Positions 16,952 through 26,970 are shown, counted from the stretch's first letter. The stretch: 64,000 nt of DNA from Chitinophaga chungangae (GCF_017742215.1 NZ_JAGHKP010000001.1:372001-436000), one strand, 5' to 3'. Notes: generated by a model not told the origin, from the sequence alone. Numbers and translations are program-made.

Positions 16952-17518
16952 ATGGCTACCACCGCAGATATCAGAACAGGATTGATCATTAAGCTGGATA
17001 ACAGCTTGTATTCTGTTGTAGAGTTTGGTCAGAACAAAACCGCCCGTGCAGCCGCGAAAGTGTGGGCAAAATTGAAGGGCGTTGACAATAGCCGTTCCAT
17101 CGAGCATACCTGGAACTCCGGCGATACCATTTACCCGGTGCGCGTTGAGAAAAAATCGTTTCAGTTCCTTTACCAGGACGACAGCGGATATAATTTCATG
17201 GACAAAGAGACCTTCGAGCAAATCGTAGTGGCGGAATCGCTGGTGGATGCGCCCCAGTTCCTGAAAGACGGCGACGAAGTGGCCATTGCCATCAATACCG
17301 AAACCGAATTGCCGATGGCGGTGGAACTGCCTGACAAGATCGTGCTGAAAGTGACCTACTCGGAGCCGGGCATGAAAGGCGACACTGCTACCCGTACCCT
17401 GAAACCTGCCACCGTAGAAGGCGGCGCTACCGTGATGGTGCCCCTGTTTGTGAATGAAGGCGAACTGATCCGTATCAACACCAAAACAGGTGAATACATC
17501 GAGAGAGTAAAAGAATAA
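16952..17518 (+). CDS. efp: Elongation factor P with Arg at the modification site
   Basis: This is a full-length (188-residue) EF-P with its three domains: KOW-like (1-65), the OB domain (66-128) and a C-terminal domain ending in the EF-P signature region RINTKTGEYIERVKE. EF-P helps the ribosome through proline runs. The loop that reaches the peptidyl-transferase centre normally reads PGKG with a modified Lys34. Here, by gapless alignment on flanking residues, it reads NKTARAA, placing Arg32 at the tip, as in the EF-P group whose Arg32 is rhamnosylated by EarP (Pseudomonas: NKSGRNA). No earP is seen nearby. It heads an operon with accB and accC, an arrangement seen in several phyla. Confidence 0.93.
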   Translation: MATTADIRTGLIIKLDNSLYSVVEFGQNKTARAAAKVWAKLKGVDNSRSIEHTWNSGDTIYPVRVEKKSFQFLYQDDSGYNFMDKETFEQIVVAESLVDAPQFLKDGDEVAIAINTETELPMAVELPDKIVLKVTYSEPGMKGDTATRTLKPATVEGGATVMVPLFVNEGELIRINTKTGEYIERVKE

Positions 17519-17581
17519 CCATATTTCTACATTTTCTTTCATTAGCGAACCAGCAATTACTAAAAACCAAAAACTGTCTAC

Positions 17582-18064
17582 ATGGACTTTAAACAGATTC
17601 AGGAGCTGATTAAAATGATCAACAAATCAAATATCAGCGAACTGAGCATTGAGCAGGACAAGTTCAAAATTACCATAAAACAAAAGGAAAGCGAAGTACA
17701 GCAGATCGTAACAGTACCGGCGGTAACGGCGGTTCAACCCGTGGCAGTGGCTCCCCAGCCCGTAGCTGCCGCACCTGCGCCCGCTGCGGCCGCTCCCGCG
17801 GCGCCTGCGGCAGCGGCAGCTTCCAACCTTATCACCATCAAATCTCCCATGATCGGTACCTTTTACCGCAGCGCGGGGCCAGACAAGCCGCCGTTCGTAA
17901 ACGTGGGCGACGATGTGGCGCAGGGCAAAGTAGTATGCATCATTGAAGCCATGAAGCTGTTTAACGAAATCGAGAGCGAAGTAAGCGGCAAGATCGTGAA
18001 AGTGCTGGTAGACGATGCGTCTCCCGTGGAATACGACCAGCCCTTGTTCCTGGTAGAACCGTAA
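17582..18064 (+). CDS. accB: Acetyl-CoA carboxylase biotin carboxyl carrier protein
   Basis: This 160-residue protein carries biotin for acetyl-CoA carboxylase, the first step of fatty-acid synthesis. It has an N-terminal helical region (1-40), an Ala/Pro-rich flexible linker (about 45-80) and a biotinyl domain (82-160) with the target lysine Lys125 in [12 protein letters not shown]. The thumb present in AccB-type carriers is seen as [15 protein letters not shown]. It follows efp by 63 nt. A hairpin with a T-run lies between it and accC. Confidence 0.95.
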   Translation: MDFKQIQELIKMINKSNISELSIEQDKFKITIKQKESEVQQIVTVPAVTAVQPVAVAPQPVAAAPAPAAAAPAAPAAAAASNLITIKSPMIGTFYRSAGPDKPPFVNVGDDVAQGKVVCIIEAMKLFNEIESEVSGKIVKVLVDDASPVEYDQPLFLVEP

Positions 18065-18072
18065 CTCTTTGA

Positions 18073-18110
18073 AAGGTTGTAAGGTTGCTTGCAACCTTTT
18101 CCTTTTTTTT
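18073..18110 (+). terminator. Terminator/attenuator candidate between accB and accC
   Basis: Two overlapping 5' arms (AAAGGTTG at 18073-18080 region and AAGGTTG at 18081-18087) can each pair with the same 3' arm CAACCTT(T) (18092-18099). A T-rich tract 18097-18110 follows. This could partly stop transcription and set the ratio of AccB to AccC. Confidence 0.55.
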
Positions 18111-18134
18111 CGATTGATAACCTATAAGAAAAAC

Positions 18135-19472
18135 ATGTTCAAAAAGATACTGATCGCCAACCGTGGCGAGATTGCCCTGCGCATCATCCGTACCTGCAAA
18201 GAGATGGGGATCAAAACAGTGGCAGTGTATTCAACCGCCGATAAAGACAGCCTGCACGTCCGGTTCGCGGATGAAGCCGTGTGTATTGGAAAACCGCAAA
18301 GCAGCGATTCTTACCTGAATATACCGCACCTCATGGCGGCCGCCGAAATCACCAATGCAGACGCGATCCATCCCGGGTACGGCTTCCTCGCCGAAAACGC
18401 GCGTTTCGCGGAGATCTGCGGCGAACATGGCATCAAGTTCATCGGCCCCACCCCGGAAATGATCCGCAGGATGGGCGATAAAATGACCGCCAAAGAAACC
18501 ATGATCGCGGCCGGCGTACCCGTTATCCCCGGCTCCGAAGGCCTGCTGGAAAGCGTGGAAGAAGCCAAAAAACTCGCCAAACAAATGGGCCTGCCCGTGA
18601 TCATGAAAGCCACCGCCGGCGGCGGCGGCAAAGGCATGCGCGTGGTGTGGGACGAAAACGAGATAGAGAACGCCTATACCATGGCTAAAACCGAAGCCAA
18701 AGCAGCGTTCAGCAACGACGGCATCTACATGGAAAAATTCGTGGAAGAACCCCGTCATATCGAGATACAGATTGCGGGAGACCAGTACGGCAAAGTTTGC
18801 CACCTCAGCGAACGCGACTGCTCCATCCAGCGCCGCCACCAGAAGCTCGTGGAAGAATCTCCCTCCCCCTTCATGACGCCCGAACTGCGTGAAAAGATGG
18901 GCGAAGCCGCCATCAAAGCCGCCAGCGCCATCAATTACGAAAGCGTGGGCACGATCGAGTTCCTGGTAGACAAACACCGCAATTTTTATTTCATGGAAAT
19001 GAACACCCGCATCCAGGTGGAGCACGGTGTTACCGAAGAAGTGATCAATTTCGACCTCATCAAGGAACAGATCAAGATCGCCGCGGGCATCCCTATTTCC
19101 GGAAAAAATTACACCCCGCAGATGCACGCCATCGAGTGCCGCATCAACGCGGAAGACCCGTATAACGATTTCCGCCCTTCACCCGGCAAGATCACCGTGC
19201 TGCACACGCCCGGCGGTCATGGCGTAAGGGTCGATTCGCACATCTACGCCGGTTACGTAATTCCCCCGTACTACGATTCCATGGTTTCCAAAGTGATCGC
19301 CGTAGCGCAAACCCGCGAAGAAGCCATCAACACCATGGAAAGGGCGCTGAGCGAATTCGTGATCGAAGGCGTGAAAACCACCATCCCGTTCCACCAGCAG
19401 CTGATGCAGGACGAGAACTTCCGGAAAGGCAACTTCACGACCAAATTCACCGAAGGTTTCAAACTGCAGTAA
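18135..19472 (+). CDS. accC: Biotin carboxylase subunit of acetyl-CoA carboxylase
   Basis: This 445-residue protein, normal length for AccC, carboxylates biotin on AccB with ATP and bicarbonate. It opens [19 protein letters not shown], has [17 protein letters not shown], the ATP-grasp glycine loop [12 protein letters not shown], the Mg-binding [16 protein letters not shown] with its conserved catalytic Glu/Arg, and the C-terminal RINAEDP. The upstream in-frame start at 18069 is rejected because it would overlap the hairpin and add an unrelated N-terminus. AccA and AccD are not in this window. Confidence 0.97.
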   Translation: MFKKILIANRGEIALRIIRTCKEMGIKTVAVYSTADKDSLHVRFADEAVCIGKPQSSDSYLNIPHLMAAAEITNADAIHPGYGFLAENARFAEICGEHGIKFIGPTPEMIRRMGDKMTAKETMIAAGVPVIPGSEGLLESVEEAKKLAKQMGLPVIMKATAGGGGKGMRVVWDENEIENAYTMAKTEAKAAFSNDGIYMEKFVEEPRHIEIQIAGDQYGKVCHLSERDCSIQRRHQKLVEESPSPFMTPELREKMGEAAIKAASAINYESVGTIEFLVDKHRNFYFMEMNTRIQVEHGVTEEVINFDLIKEQIKIAAGIPISGKNYTPQMHAIECRINAEDPYNDFRPSPGKITVLHTPGGHGVRVDSHIYAGYVIPPYYDSMVSKVIAVAQTREEAINTMERALSEFVIEGVKTTIPFHQQLMQDENFRKGNFTTKFTEGFKLQ

Positions 19473-19493
19473 ACAGCGGTTTTACCCGATACT

Positions 19494-19527
19494 AAAAAAG
19501 GCTTCTGCGTTTGCAGGAGCCTTTTTT
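19494..19527 (+). terminator. Terminator of the efp-accBC operon
   Basis: A 15-bp stem (19494-19508 with 19513-19527, one G-T pair) with a GTTT loop and T6 in its 3' arm. Confidence 0.9.
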
Positions 19528-19622
19528 GCATGACGGTACCCAATGCGGGCCTGGGTGTGCTTTTCAGCACGTTATTGGATGAAAATGCCCGGTACCGCCC
19601 GGCACAACTTAGAGCCAACAAA

Positions 19623-19652
19623 AAGCAGGCCACCCGGAGGCAGCCTGCTTTA
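19623..19652 (-). terminator. Terminator of the Spy-like gene
   Basis: A 9-bp stem (19623-19631 with 19644-19652), loop 12 nt, followed on the minus strand by a T-run. It lies about 90 nt after the stop of the gene at 19741. Confidence 0.65.
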
Positions 19653-19740
19653 AACCTTAAAACCTTTTCAAAATTAAATGTCAGATTGTATGCTGATGAA
19701 AAGTATGCCGTGAACCATTTGCGGCACCCAATTCACTCCA

Positions 19741-20397
19741 TCAAAGATTTTCTGCCGGGGCGGCGGGCGCTTTTTTCCGCTTTTTCATGCCGTCTTTCCA
19801 GCTCTTCGCCCGTTCTTTTTCCCAGGCTTCGTATTTGCTGTAGCTTTCGTCTCCCAATGCCGTTTTGATCTTCTGCTGCCTTTCATCCTTCAAAGCCTTC
19901 ATTTTAGCCGTCTTCTCTTCTTTATCCAGTCCTTTCAGCGCCATCGCCTTGGTCATGTATTCCTTGTTGATGGCTTTCAGTTCCTGGCCCTGGCTGTCTG
20001 TAAGGCCCAGTTCCTTTGCGGGAATTTCATGCGGGCGTTTCCCTTTTTTGCCGGCTTTGTGTTTATAATGGCCGGCACGTGCCATCGTCTGTTCGCGGTT
20101 CTGCTGCCATTTGGCGTATTGGTCCGCGTCCAGCACGTTTTTGATCTTGCCGCTGCGTTCTGTCTGCAGGGCGTCCAGCTTCGATTTTTGATCTTCGCGG
20201 CTGAGACTTTTGTTTTTCCTTATATCCTGAACGCTTCCCATGTAGGATTTATTGATATCCCGCATGGCCTGCGATTGTTTTTCATTCAGTTTCAGGTCGG
20301 CATTTTGCCTTACATACTTTTTCGTTCTCACGGAATCCTGTGCAAAACCGCTGTGGGCTGCAAATGCCAGGAAAATCAACAATAAGGTCTGCTTCAT
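19741..20397 (-). CDS. Periplasmic Spy/LTxxQ-like protein with two helical repeats
   Basis: This 218-residue protein has a signal peptide (1-19, ending SGFAQ) and then two copies of an alpha-helical unit of about 65 residues: LKLNEKQSQAMRDINKSY to DADQYAKWQQ (about 35-100) and LGLTDSQGQELKAINKEY to GDESYSKYEAWE (about 128-195). A Lys/Gly-rich linker joins them and the tail is Ala/Pro-rich. The pattern (L-L-T/N-x-x-Q, then K-L-x-A-L followed by a conserved Y-x-K-W/Y) is that of Spy/CpxP-like and DUF4890-like periplasmic proteins, which bind unfolded proteins or metals. Function here is not shown. Confidence 0.75.
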   Translation of the reverse strand: MKQTLLLIFLAFAAHSGFAQDSVRTKKYVRQNADLKLNEKQSQAMRDINKSYMGSVQDIRKNKSLSREDQKSKLDALQTERSGKIKNVLDADQYAKWQQNREQTMARAGHYKHKAGKKGKRPHEIPAKELGLTDSQGQELKAINKEYMTKAMALKGLDKEEKTAKMKALKDERQQKIKTALGDESYSKYEAWEKERAKSWKDGMKKRKKAPAAPAENL

Positions 20398-20557
20398 GTT
20401 ACTTGGTTTACAATTATAGACTGTTCACGGCGTCGAAAGTTTAAAGGAAGTGATGAACGGCTCACGGCTGATAAAACCAGTTTTTAATGATCCAGCCATG
20501 GCGGCCGATTTGCACAGTTTTTCCTTTTTTAACGGTGAAGGATAGCCGGCGACAGGG

Positions 20558-22006
20558 CTACAGCAGGCCGGCGACCGCCTTTTCCACCGCGTCGGGATCG
20601 CTTGGGCGCGGCGCCTGGTTGGTAATGAATTTTCCTTCTTTATCGATGAGAATATAGGTCGGGAAGCCGCGGTAGAGGTATTTTTTCTCGATCATGGATT
20701 GCTGGGCTTTGGGCAGGTTGTAGTGAACAACGTTGTCGCCGGTGATCATGAGTTGTTTGATGGCGGTTTTCCAGGCCGTTTCGGGGGAATTGTTGGCGAG
20801 ATAGACAAACACCACGTCTTTCCCTTTCAGCCGTTGTTTGAGGGCGGGCGAGTACTGCATCTGGTCGCGGCAGGGCGCGCACCAGGTGCCCCAGATGTCC
20901 ATATACACCACTTTTCCTTTGAACTGGCTTGCGATATGGGCCATCAGTTCTTCTGCCGTGGCAAGTTCCGGTATGGTGGTGATAAGACGGGTGTTTTTCA
21001 GCAATGCGTCGTTCTGCGCGAGTTTGAGCAATTCATTGTTTCTCGCATTTATTTCGGAGCGGAGGTACGGGTCTTTTACCTTGTCCTCAAACGCCTGCAG
21101 CTCGTTGTTTCCCAGGGAATTGGAAGCGGCAAGGTGCTGATTCGTGGTCCAGGTGTAGGCAAGTTCTTTTTCGAAATCATTTTTTAAAAGAGAGTACCAG
21201 ACAGAATCGATCTCTTTTGTTTTGGCTTTATTGGCAAGGGTGTAGGCGTAATTTTTTTTGTCGCGGAGCGCCATCATGTAATCTCCCGGGAAAAATTCCG
21301 CCGATTGCGCCATCATATGAATGGAATCGATGCTTGAAAGATATGCCGGGCTTATTTCACTGCTGCTGCCTGTCAGTTTGTAGATAAACTGCGTCATGGC
21401 GCCGGCTGTGGAAAAACGCAGGTAAGCCTGTATGATCTGTACGGAACGTTTGTCCAGGTTTTGTTTGCGGGCATAATCGTCCAGTTTGCGGAGCTTTCGT
21501 TGCAGAACGGTTACCGCGCTGTCCCTGTATTCCAGGCCGGAAGAAAGGCGGTTCCGGAGCGAGTACAAACTGTCGCCCGCGGTGCGCATTACATCGTAGT
21601 AATAACGCATATAGTCGGTATGCACATTCGCGTTAGCGCCTTCAAAACGGGTACTGACAGGAGCTTTCGTGCCTTTGTATTCAGCGAGGTCCGCATACAG
21701 GCGGATCGTTTCACCGGGGAATGCAACATTTGCTTCGTAGATGCGGCCCCAGTCTAGGTAAATATCTCCCGCAACCGGGAAGGGGAATTTGATGGTGAAT
21801 TTCCCGGAAGGGTCGATCGGCGCGGAATATTTTTTCTGATGGGAACCGGCCCAGTCGTAAACGGTTACATTGAACTGGTCTCCCGTCTGGTGGTCGTAAT
21901 GGTCATACTGACCGGTGACGGTAACCGAATCGATCTTCAATTGGGGTTGGGCGAAACTGCTGAAGGCGTAGAGGATAAGGGCAAGGGTGCTTAAGGATTT
22001 CAACAT
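20558..22006 (-). CDS. Exported TlpA-type thiol-disulfide oxidoreductase
   Basis: This 482-residue protein has a signal peptide (1-19, ending SSFAQ), an N-terminal beta-rich domain of the kind found in Bacteroidota TlpA fusions (about 20-130), an alpha-helical middle region (about 130-340) and a C-terminal thioredoxin domain with the redox pair Cys376-Ala-Pro-Cys379 in WGTWCAPCRDQM and the cis-Pro loop RGFPTYILIDKEG. It likely reduces disulfides in the periplasm. Proteins of this build are often exported reductases of unknown targets. It stands alone, without a clear promoter motif. Confidence 0.85.
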   Translation of the reverse strand: MLKSLSTLALILYAFSSFAQPQLKIDSVTVTGQYDHYDHQTGDQFNVTVYDWAGSHQKKYSAPIDPSGKFTIKFPFPVAGDIYLDWGRIYEANVAFPGETIRLYADLAEYKGTKAPVSTRFEGANANVHTDYMRYYYDVMRTAGDSLYSLRNRLSSGLEYRDSAVTVLQRKLRKLDDYARKQNLDKRSVQIIQAYLRFSTAGAMTQFIYKLTGSSSEISPAYLSSIDSIHMMAQSAEFFPGDYMMALRDKKNYAYTLANKAKTKEIDSVWYSLLKNDFEKELAYTWTTNQHLAASNSLGNNELQAFEDKVKDPYLRSEINARNNELLKLAQNDALLKNTRLITTIPELATAEELMAHIASQFKGKVVYMDIWGTWCAPCRDQMQYSPALKQRLKGKDVVFVYLANNSPETAWKTAIKQLMITGDNVVHYNLPKAQQSMIEKKYLYRGFPTYILIDKEGKFITNQAPRPSDPDAVEKAVAGLL

Positions 22007-22083
22007 ATAAAGAGTTTTACGTCATACAATATACGGAAAATCTATCAGCTAGGAAATATTTCGTAGGTTATTGCAAAAAAGAA

Positions 22084-22103
22084 CCCCCGGTGAATACCGG
22101 GGG
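22084..22103 (-). terminator. Terminator of glnN
   Basis: A perfect 8-bp GC stem (22084-22091 with 22096-22103), loop GAAT, followed by TTCTTTTTT on the minus strand. It lies 30 nt after the stop. Confidence 0.88.
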
Positions 22104-22133
22104 CCATCATACACCAAAACAATCTTACGGTTT

Positions 22134-24329
22134 TTATCGCAAGAAAAGCAGCTCTCTGTATTTGGGGAGACCCCAGATCTTGTCATCCACCAGGAACTCC
22201 AGTTTGTCGGAGTGGTAACGGATCACGTCGAAGTACGGTTCTTTGATCTTCTCGCAGTAGTCGATCGCTTTTTGACGGCTATCGGTCAGCTTGTTAGCCA
22301 CTTTGCGGGCTTCGATCATCGCCTGTACATTCTCACTGATGACATTTATGTGTTCAGATATTTTCGTTGCAATCTGGAGTTGCGCTTTGTAAGCGTCTTC
22401 TCCGAAACCAGCGTCTTTCAGGCCTTTGATGTTGGCGAGCAGTTCGTTCTGGTATTTGATAGCGGCGGGCAGTACGTGGTTGGTGGCCAGGTCGCCGATC
22501 ACGCGCGCTTCGATCTGCACTTTTTTCACGTAGTCCTCCAGCAGGATCTCGTGACGGGCATGCAGTTCTTTTTCGTTGTATACGCCGGTGCCTACGAAGA
22601 GGTCGGTGGATTTTTTGGTAACGAATGCATCCAGCGCTTTAGGCGTGGTTTTCACATTCTGGAGACCGCGTTTTTCAGCTTCTTTCGCCCATTCTTCGCT
22701 GTAACCGTCGCCTTCGAAGAGTACTTTCTCTGCATCAACGATGTATTTGCGGAGCGTCTGCATGATGGCGATCTCTTTTTTCTCGCCTTTTTCGATCAGG
22801 CCGTCTACTTCTTTTTTGAAGTCTACCAGGGTTTTGGCCATGATGGTGTTCAGCACGGTCATTGCGGAAGCGCAGTTTGCGGAAGAACCTACGGCGCGGA
22901 ACTCGAACTTGTTGCCGGTGAAAGCGAACGGAGAGGTACGGTTACGGTCGGTGTTGTCCAGCATCAATTCCGGGATGTGACGGTGCAGGTCCAGTTTCAG
23001 GATGGCTTCATCCTGCTCGTCGAACTTGTTGTTCACGCGGCTTTTTACTTCCTGCAGTACTTCGTAAAGATATTTACCGGTGAATACGGAGATGATTGCC
23101 GGGGGAGCTTCGTTGGCGCCCAGACGGAAGTCGTTGCTGGGGGTTGCGATGGAAGCGCGCAGCAGGTCTGCGTAATCGTGTACGGCTTTGATGGTGTTCA
23201 CGAAGAAAGTGAGGAACATCAGGTTGGTCTTCGGCGTTTTGCCGGGAGCCAGCAGGTTCACACCGGTGTCTGTAGCGAGGGACCAGTTGTTGTGTTTACC
23301 TGAACCGTTGATGCCTGCGAAAGGTTTTTCGTGGAGCAGCACTTTCAGTTTATGGCGTTTGGCCACTTTGCTCATCACGTCCATCAGCAGGGAGTTGTGG
23401 TCTACCGCGATGTTCACTTCTTCGAAGATGGGAGCGCACTCGAACTGAGCGGGCGCCACTTCGTTGTGACGGGTCCTTAAAGGAATGCCCAGTTTGTAAG
23501 ATTCTTCTTCGAAATCGCGCATGTAAGCGTATACACGCTCGGGGATGGCGCCGAAGTAGTGGTCTTCCAGCTGCTGGCCTTTCGCGGGAGCGTGGCCTAC
23601 AACGGTACGGCCGGCGAGAACGAGGTCAGGGCGGGCGTTAGCCAGGCCTTCGTCTATCATAAAGTATTCCTGTTCCCAACCGAGGGTAGCAGTTACTTTG
23701 GTTACGTTTTTGTCGAAGTAGTTGCATACGTCTACAGCGGCTTTGTCCAGCGAAGACAGTGCTTTCAGCAGGGGCGCCTTGTAGTCCAGCGATTCGCCGG
23801 TGTAAGCGACAAAGATGGTGGGGATGCAAAGGGTTTTACCGGTGCCCTGTTCGATGATGAAGGCAGGGGAGGAAGGGTCCCATGCAGTGTAGCCGCGAGC
23901 TTCGAAAGTAGCGCGGATGCCGCCGTTGGGGAAAGAGGAAGCATCGGGCTCCTGTTGAACGAGGGCGTCGCCGTCGAAGGTTTCGATGCTGGAGCCGTCT
24001 CCTTTAATAGTAAAGAAGGAATCATGTTTTTCGGCGGTGGTGCCGGTGAGAGGCTGGAACCAGTGGGTATAGTGGGTTACACCTTTCTTCATAGCCCAGG
24101 ATTTCAAACCGGAAGCGATCTGTTCGGCCATTTTGCGCTCGATCTTGTTGCCACCTTTAATAGAGTTCATCAGGCTTTTGTAAGCCTCATCGCTCAGGTT
24201 TTCCCGCATTGCTTTGCCGGTAAAAACATTACTGCCGAACACGTCTGTGATCTTGCCATTCAGTTCGGGCTTTACTTTGAAGTCAACGCCGGTCAGATTC
24301 TCCAGCGCTTGAAAGCGTAACGATTGCAT
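22134..24329 (-). CDS. glnN: Type III glutamine synthetase
   Basis: This is a 731-residue GSIII, the long form typical of Bacteroidota, joining ammonia to glutamate with ATP. The GSIII N-terminal domain has VFGSNVFTGKAMRENL, and the catalytic part contains HYTHWFQPLTG, EQEYFMIDE, RTRHNEVAPAQFECAPIFEE, HEKPFAGINGSGKHNNWS (metal and substrate loop) and NRTSPFAFTGNKFEFRAVGSSANCA. The helical C-terminal part (about 560-731) is intact. The GC skew in codon choice (for example more GTA/GTT) looks like that of a highly expressed gene. No glnB/amt neighbour is seen. Confidence 0.96.
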   Translation of the reverse strand: MQSLRFQALENLTGVDFKVKPELNGKITDVFGSNVFTGKAMRENLSDEAYKSLMNSIKGGNKIERKMAEQIASGLKSWAMKKGVTHYTHWFQPLTGTTAEKHDSFFTIKGDGSSIETFDGDALVQQEPDASSFPNGGIRATFEARGYTAWDPSSPAFIIEQGTGKTLCIPTIFVAYTGESLDYKAPLLKALSSLDKAAVDVCNYFDKNVTKVTATLGWEQEYFMIDEGLANARPDLVLAGRTVVGHAPAKGQQLEDHYFGAIPERVYAYMRDFEEESYKLGIPLRTRHNEVAPAQFECAPIFEEVNIAVDHNSLLMDVMSKVAKRHKLKVLLHEKPFAGINGSGKHNNWSLATDTGVNLLAPGKTPKTNLMFLTFFVNTIKAVHDYADLLRASIATPSNDFRLGANEAPPAIISVFTGKYLYEVLQEVKSRVNNKFDEQDEAILKLDLHRHIPELMLDNTDRNRTSPFAFTGNKFEFRAVGSSANCASAMTVLNTIMAKTLVDFKKEVDGLIEKGEKKEIAIMQTLRKYIVDAEKVLFEGDGYSEEWAKEAEKRGLQNVKTTPKALDAFVTKKSTDLFVGTGVYNEKELHARHEILLEDYVKKVQIEARVIGDLATNHVLPAAIKYQNELLANIKGLKDAGFGEDAYKAQLQIATKISEHINVISENVQAMIEARKVANKLTDSRQKAIDYCEKIKEPYFDVIRYHSDKLEFLVDDKIWGLPKYRELLFLR

Positions 24330-24525
24330 GATGTGAAATATTTTCTACAAAAGAACGCCAGTTTGGGTTAAAATGCAAGTTCTTTCACGCTTTTTAACCA
24401 AAATATTGCATTTGTCGTTTAAAAACCTTATATTTTTGAAATTTGGCCAAATATTTGGCATCGCGATACTTTAAAACTGATATATACATAAATTATTAAT
24501 GTGTATATCGCCCAAACTTTCTTAA

Positions 24526-24556
24526 TTGTCAATTGCGGGAAAACTATGTAGTTTTG
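24526..24556 (+). promoter_or_regulatory. Promoter of purL
   Basis: TTG (24526-24528), a 20-bp spacer, then a perfect TAGTTTTG (24549-24556). The predicted leader is about 24 nt. Confidence 0.75.
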
Positions 24557-24584
24557 CATCTTCTTTTTAAACCTTCATCATTTC

Positions 24585-26804
24585 ATGCAAACCACAGTAG
24601 AAACCGCCGAACAGTTAGGACTTACAGCAGACGAATTTGAACGCATAAAATCCATCCTGGGCCGCACGCCGAACTTCACCGAACTGAGCATGTACTCCGT
24701 GATGTGGAGCGAGCATTGCAGTTACAAAAACTCCATCGTGTGGCTGAAAAGTCTTCCCCGGGAAGGCGGCAGGCTGCTGGTAAAAGCCGGTGAAGAAAAT
24801 GCCGGTCTTGTGGATATTGGTGACGGATGGGCCTGCGTGTTCAAGATCGAATCCCATAACCACCCTTCCGCACTGGAGCCTTTCCAGGGTGCGGCCACCG
24901 GGGTAGGCGGTATTCACCGCGACATCTTCACCATGGGCGCACGCCCCATCGCGGCCCTCAACTCCCTGCGTTTCGGCAATATTAATGATAAAAAGAACCA
25001 GCACCTGCTCAAAGGCGTGGTAGACGGCATCGGCCACTACGGCAACTGCTTTGGCGTACCCACCGTGGGCGGGGAAGTATATTTCGAAGACTGCTACGGC
25101 GTAAACCCCCTCGTGAACGCCATGAGCGTGGGCGTGCTGAAAGTAGGCACCATGGTGTCCGCCACCAGCTACGGCCCCGGCAACCCCGTGTTTATCGTGG
25201 GCTCCGCTACCGGTAAAGACGGTATCGGCGGCGCTTCTTTCGCTTCCGCGGACATCACCGAGGAAAGCGCTAAAGACCTCCCGGCGGTTCAGGTGGGCGA
25301 CCCCTTCCAGGAAAAGAAACTCCTCGAAGCCTGCCTCGAAGTTGTAAAAACAAACGCGCTCGTCGGCATGCAGGATATGGGCGCGGCAGGCATCACCTGC
25401 TCCACCGCCGAAATGAGCGCCAAAGGCGAGCACGGCATGAACATCCACCTGGATAAAGTGCCCACCCGCCAGCAGAACATGAAAGGCTGGGAAATGCTCC
25501 TCTCCGAAAGCCAGGAGCGCATGCTGATCGTAGTACACAAAGGCCGCGAAAAAGAAGTGCTCGACATCTTCGATAAATGGGACCTGCACTGCGTACAGAT
25601 CGGCGAAGTAACCAAAGAACCGATCCTTCGTTTCTACATGAATGGCGCGCTGGAAGCGGAAGTGCCCGCTGAAAGCCTCGTGCTGGGCGGCGGCGCTCCC
25701 CAGTATCACCGCGCTTATGTAGCGCCTAAATATTTTGAAAAAGTGAACGCGTTCGATATCCAGAATATCCCGGATATCACCAACGCGCGGAAAGTGGCCG
25801 AAAAGATCGCGCAGCTGCCGAACATCGCTTCCAAACACTGGGTGTACACGCAGTACGACAGCATGGTAGGCACCGCCAACGCCAGCACGAACGCTCCCAG
25901 CGACGCGTCTATCGTAGTCGTGAAAGGCACCCGCAAAGCGCTGGCCGTTACCACGGACTGCAACAGCCGGTACGTACATGCCAACCCGCATGTGGGCGGC
26001 CAGATCGCGGTGGCGGAAGCGGCGCGCAACATTGTGTGCAGCGGCGGCGAACCGGTGGCTATCACCAACTGCCTCAACTTCGGCAACCCTTACGATCCGG
26101 AAGTATATTACCAGTTCGTTCACGCCGTACAGGGCATGGGCGAAGCCTGCCGCAAGTTCAACACCCCCGTTACCGGCGGCAACGTGAGCTTCTATAACCA
26201 AAGCCCTGATGGCCCGGTGTATCCCACCCCCACCATCGGTATGCTTGGCGTGCTGGACAGCATGGACCAGCGCATGACCCTCGATTTCAAACAGGCCGGC
26301 GACCTCATTTATCTGGTTGGCCGCAGCTACAACGATATCAGCAGTTCCGAATACCTGCACAAGCTGATCGGCGTGGAATACAGCCCTGCTCCGCATTTCG
26401 GCCTGGAGGAAGAACATCAGCTGCAGCAGGCCATCACCAAACTGATCGGCGCAGGCCTCATCAGGTCCGCGCACGACGTAAGCGAGGGCGGCCTGTTCAC
26501 CACCCTGCTGGAAAGTGCCATGGTACGTGGTCTGGGCTTCGATGTGCATACCAACAAACATTTCCGTAAAGACGCATACCTGTTCGGCGAATCGCAAAGC
26601 CGCGTAGTGGTAAGCGTAAGCCCGGAAAACAAAGAGAAGTTCGAAGCGCTGCTGCATGGCCTGGTAGACGCATCAGACCACTCCGTTCGTTACGAGAAGA
26701 TCGGTACCGTGAAAGGAGAGAGCATTGTAGTGGACGGCGAAGACTGGGGCGTGGTAAGCAGCTGGAAATCCAAATATGATACCGCGCTGGAAAATCACCT
26801 GTAA
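24585..26804 (+). CDS. purL: Phosphoribosylformylglycinamidine synthase, small-type PurL
   Basis: This 739-residue protein makes FGAM from FGAR and glutamine-derived ammonia in purine synthesis. It has the tandem PurM-like fold: [11 protein letters not shown] near the N-terminus, the first ATP-binding unit with [53 protein letters not shown], and the second half with [25 protein letters not shown] and [16 protein letters not shown]. It lacks the glutaminase domain of the long form (about 1300 residues), so it needs separate PurQ and PurS, not found here. It is monocistronic with a promoter and a strong terminator. Confidence 0.96.
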   Translation: MQTTVETAEQLGLTADEFERIKSILGRTPNFTELSMYSVMWSEHCSYKNSIVWLKSLPREGGRLLVKAGEENAGLVDIGDGWACVFKIESHNHPSALEPFQGAATGVGGIHRDIFTMGARPIAALNSLRFGNINDKKNQHLLKGVVDGIGHYGNCFGVPTVGGEVYFEDCYGVNPLVNAMSVGVLKVGTMVSATSYGPGNPVFIVGSATGKDGIGGASFASADITEESAKDLPAVQVGDPFQEKKLLEACLEVVKTNALVGMQDMGAAGITCSTAEMSAKGEHGMNIHLDKVPTRQQNMKGWEMLLSESQERMLIVVHKGREKEVLDIFDKWDLHCVQIGEVTKEPILRFYMNGALEAEVPAESLVLGGGAPQYHRAYVAPKYFEKVNAFDIQNIPDITNARKVAEKIAQLPNIASKHWVYTQYDSMVGTANASTNAPSDASIVVVKGTRKALAVTTDCNSRYVHANPHVGGQIAVAEAARNIVCSGGEPVAITNCLNFGNPYDPEVYYQFVHAVQGMGEACRKFNTPVTGGNVSFYNQSPDGPVYPTPTIGMLGVLDSMDQRMTLDFKQAGDLIYLVGRSYNDISSSEYLHKLIGVEYSPAPHFGLEEEHQLQQAITKLIGAGLIRSAHDVSEGGLFTTLLESAMVRGLGFDVHTNKHFRKDAYLFGESQSRVVVSVSPENKEKFEALLHGLVDASDHSVRYEKIGTVKGESIVVDGEDWGVVSSWKSKYDTALENHL

Positions 26805-26824
26805 GATTTTTTCAGTGATGAAAT

Positions 26825-26855
26825 AAAAAGACCGCCCGGGAAAGGCGGTCTTTTT
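26825..26855 (+). terminator. Terminator of purL
   Basis: A 12-bp stem (26825-26836 with 26844-26855), loop 7 nt, T6 at the 3' side. Confidence 0.9.
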
Positions 26856-26904
26856 TATGATGGTATTTTAGCTCTTGCGGAGGATGTCAGACAGGTAAAA
26901 GATG

Positions 26905-26937
26905 GGTATAGGACAGGTATAGGAGAGGTATAGGAGA
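26905..26937. repeat. Three tandem copies of an 11-bp unit
   Basis: GGTATAGGACA is followed directly by two copies of GGTATAGGAGA; a degenerate fourth copy (26894-26904) precedes them. They lie in the 166-bp space between the convergent purL and PepSY genes. The 11-bp period is about one helical turn. Confidence 0.85.
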
Positions 26938-26970
26938 AGACCGGAAAACGGCATGGTAAAATAATACCGA

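Noticed and set aside
19530..19868. 112-codon frame after accC
   Set aside because: It runs through a terminator hairpin and into the antisense of the Spy-like gene, with no recognisable content.
24615..26657. 680-codon frame antisense to purL
   Set aside because: Purely a shadow of a GC-rich gene with biased third positions. It has no family motifs, and purL on the other strand is certain. The same applies to the 582-codon frame opposite the E1 gene (1738-3486).
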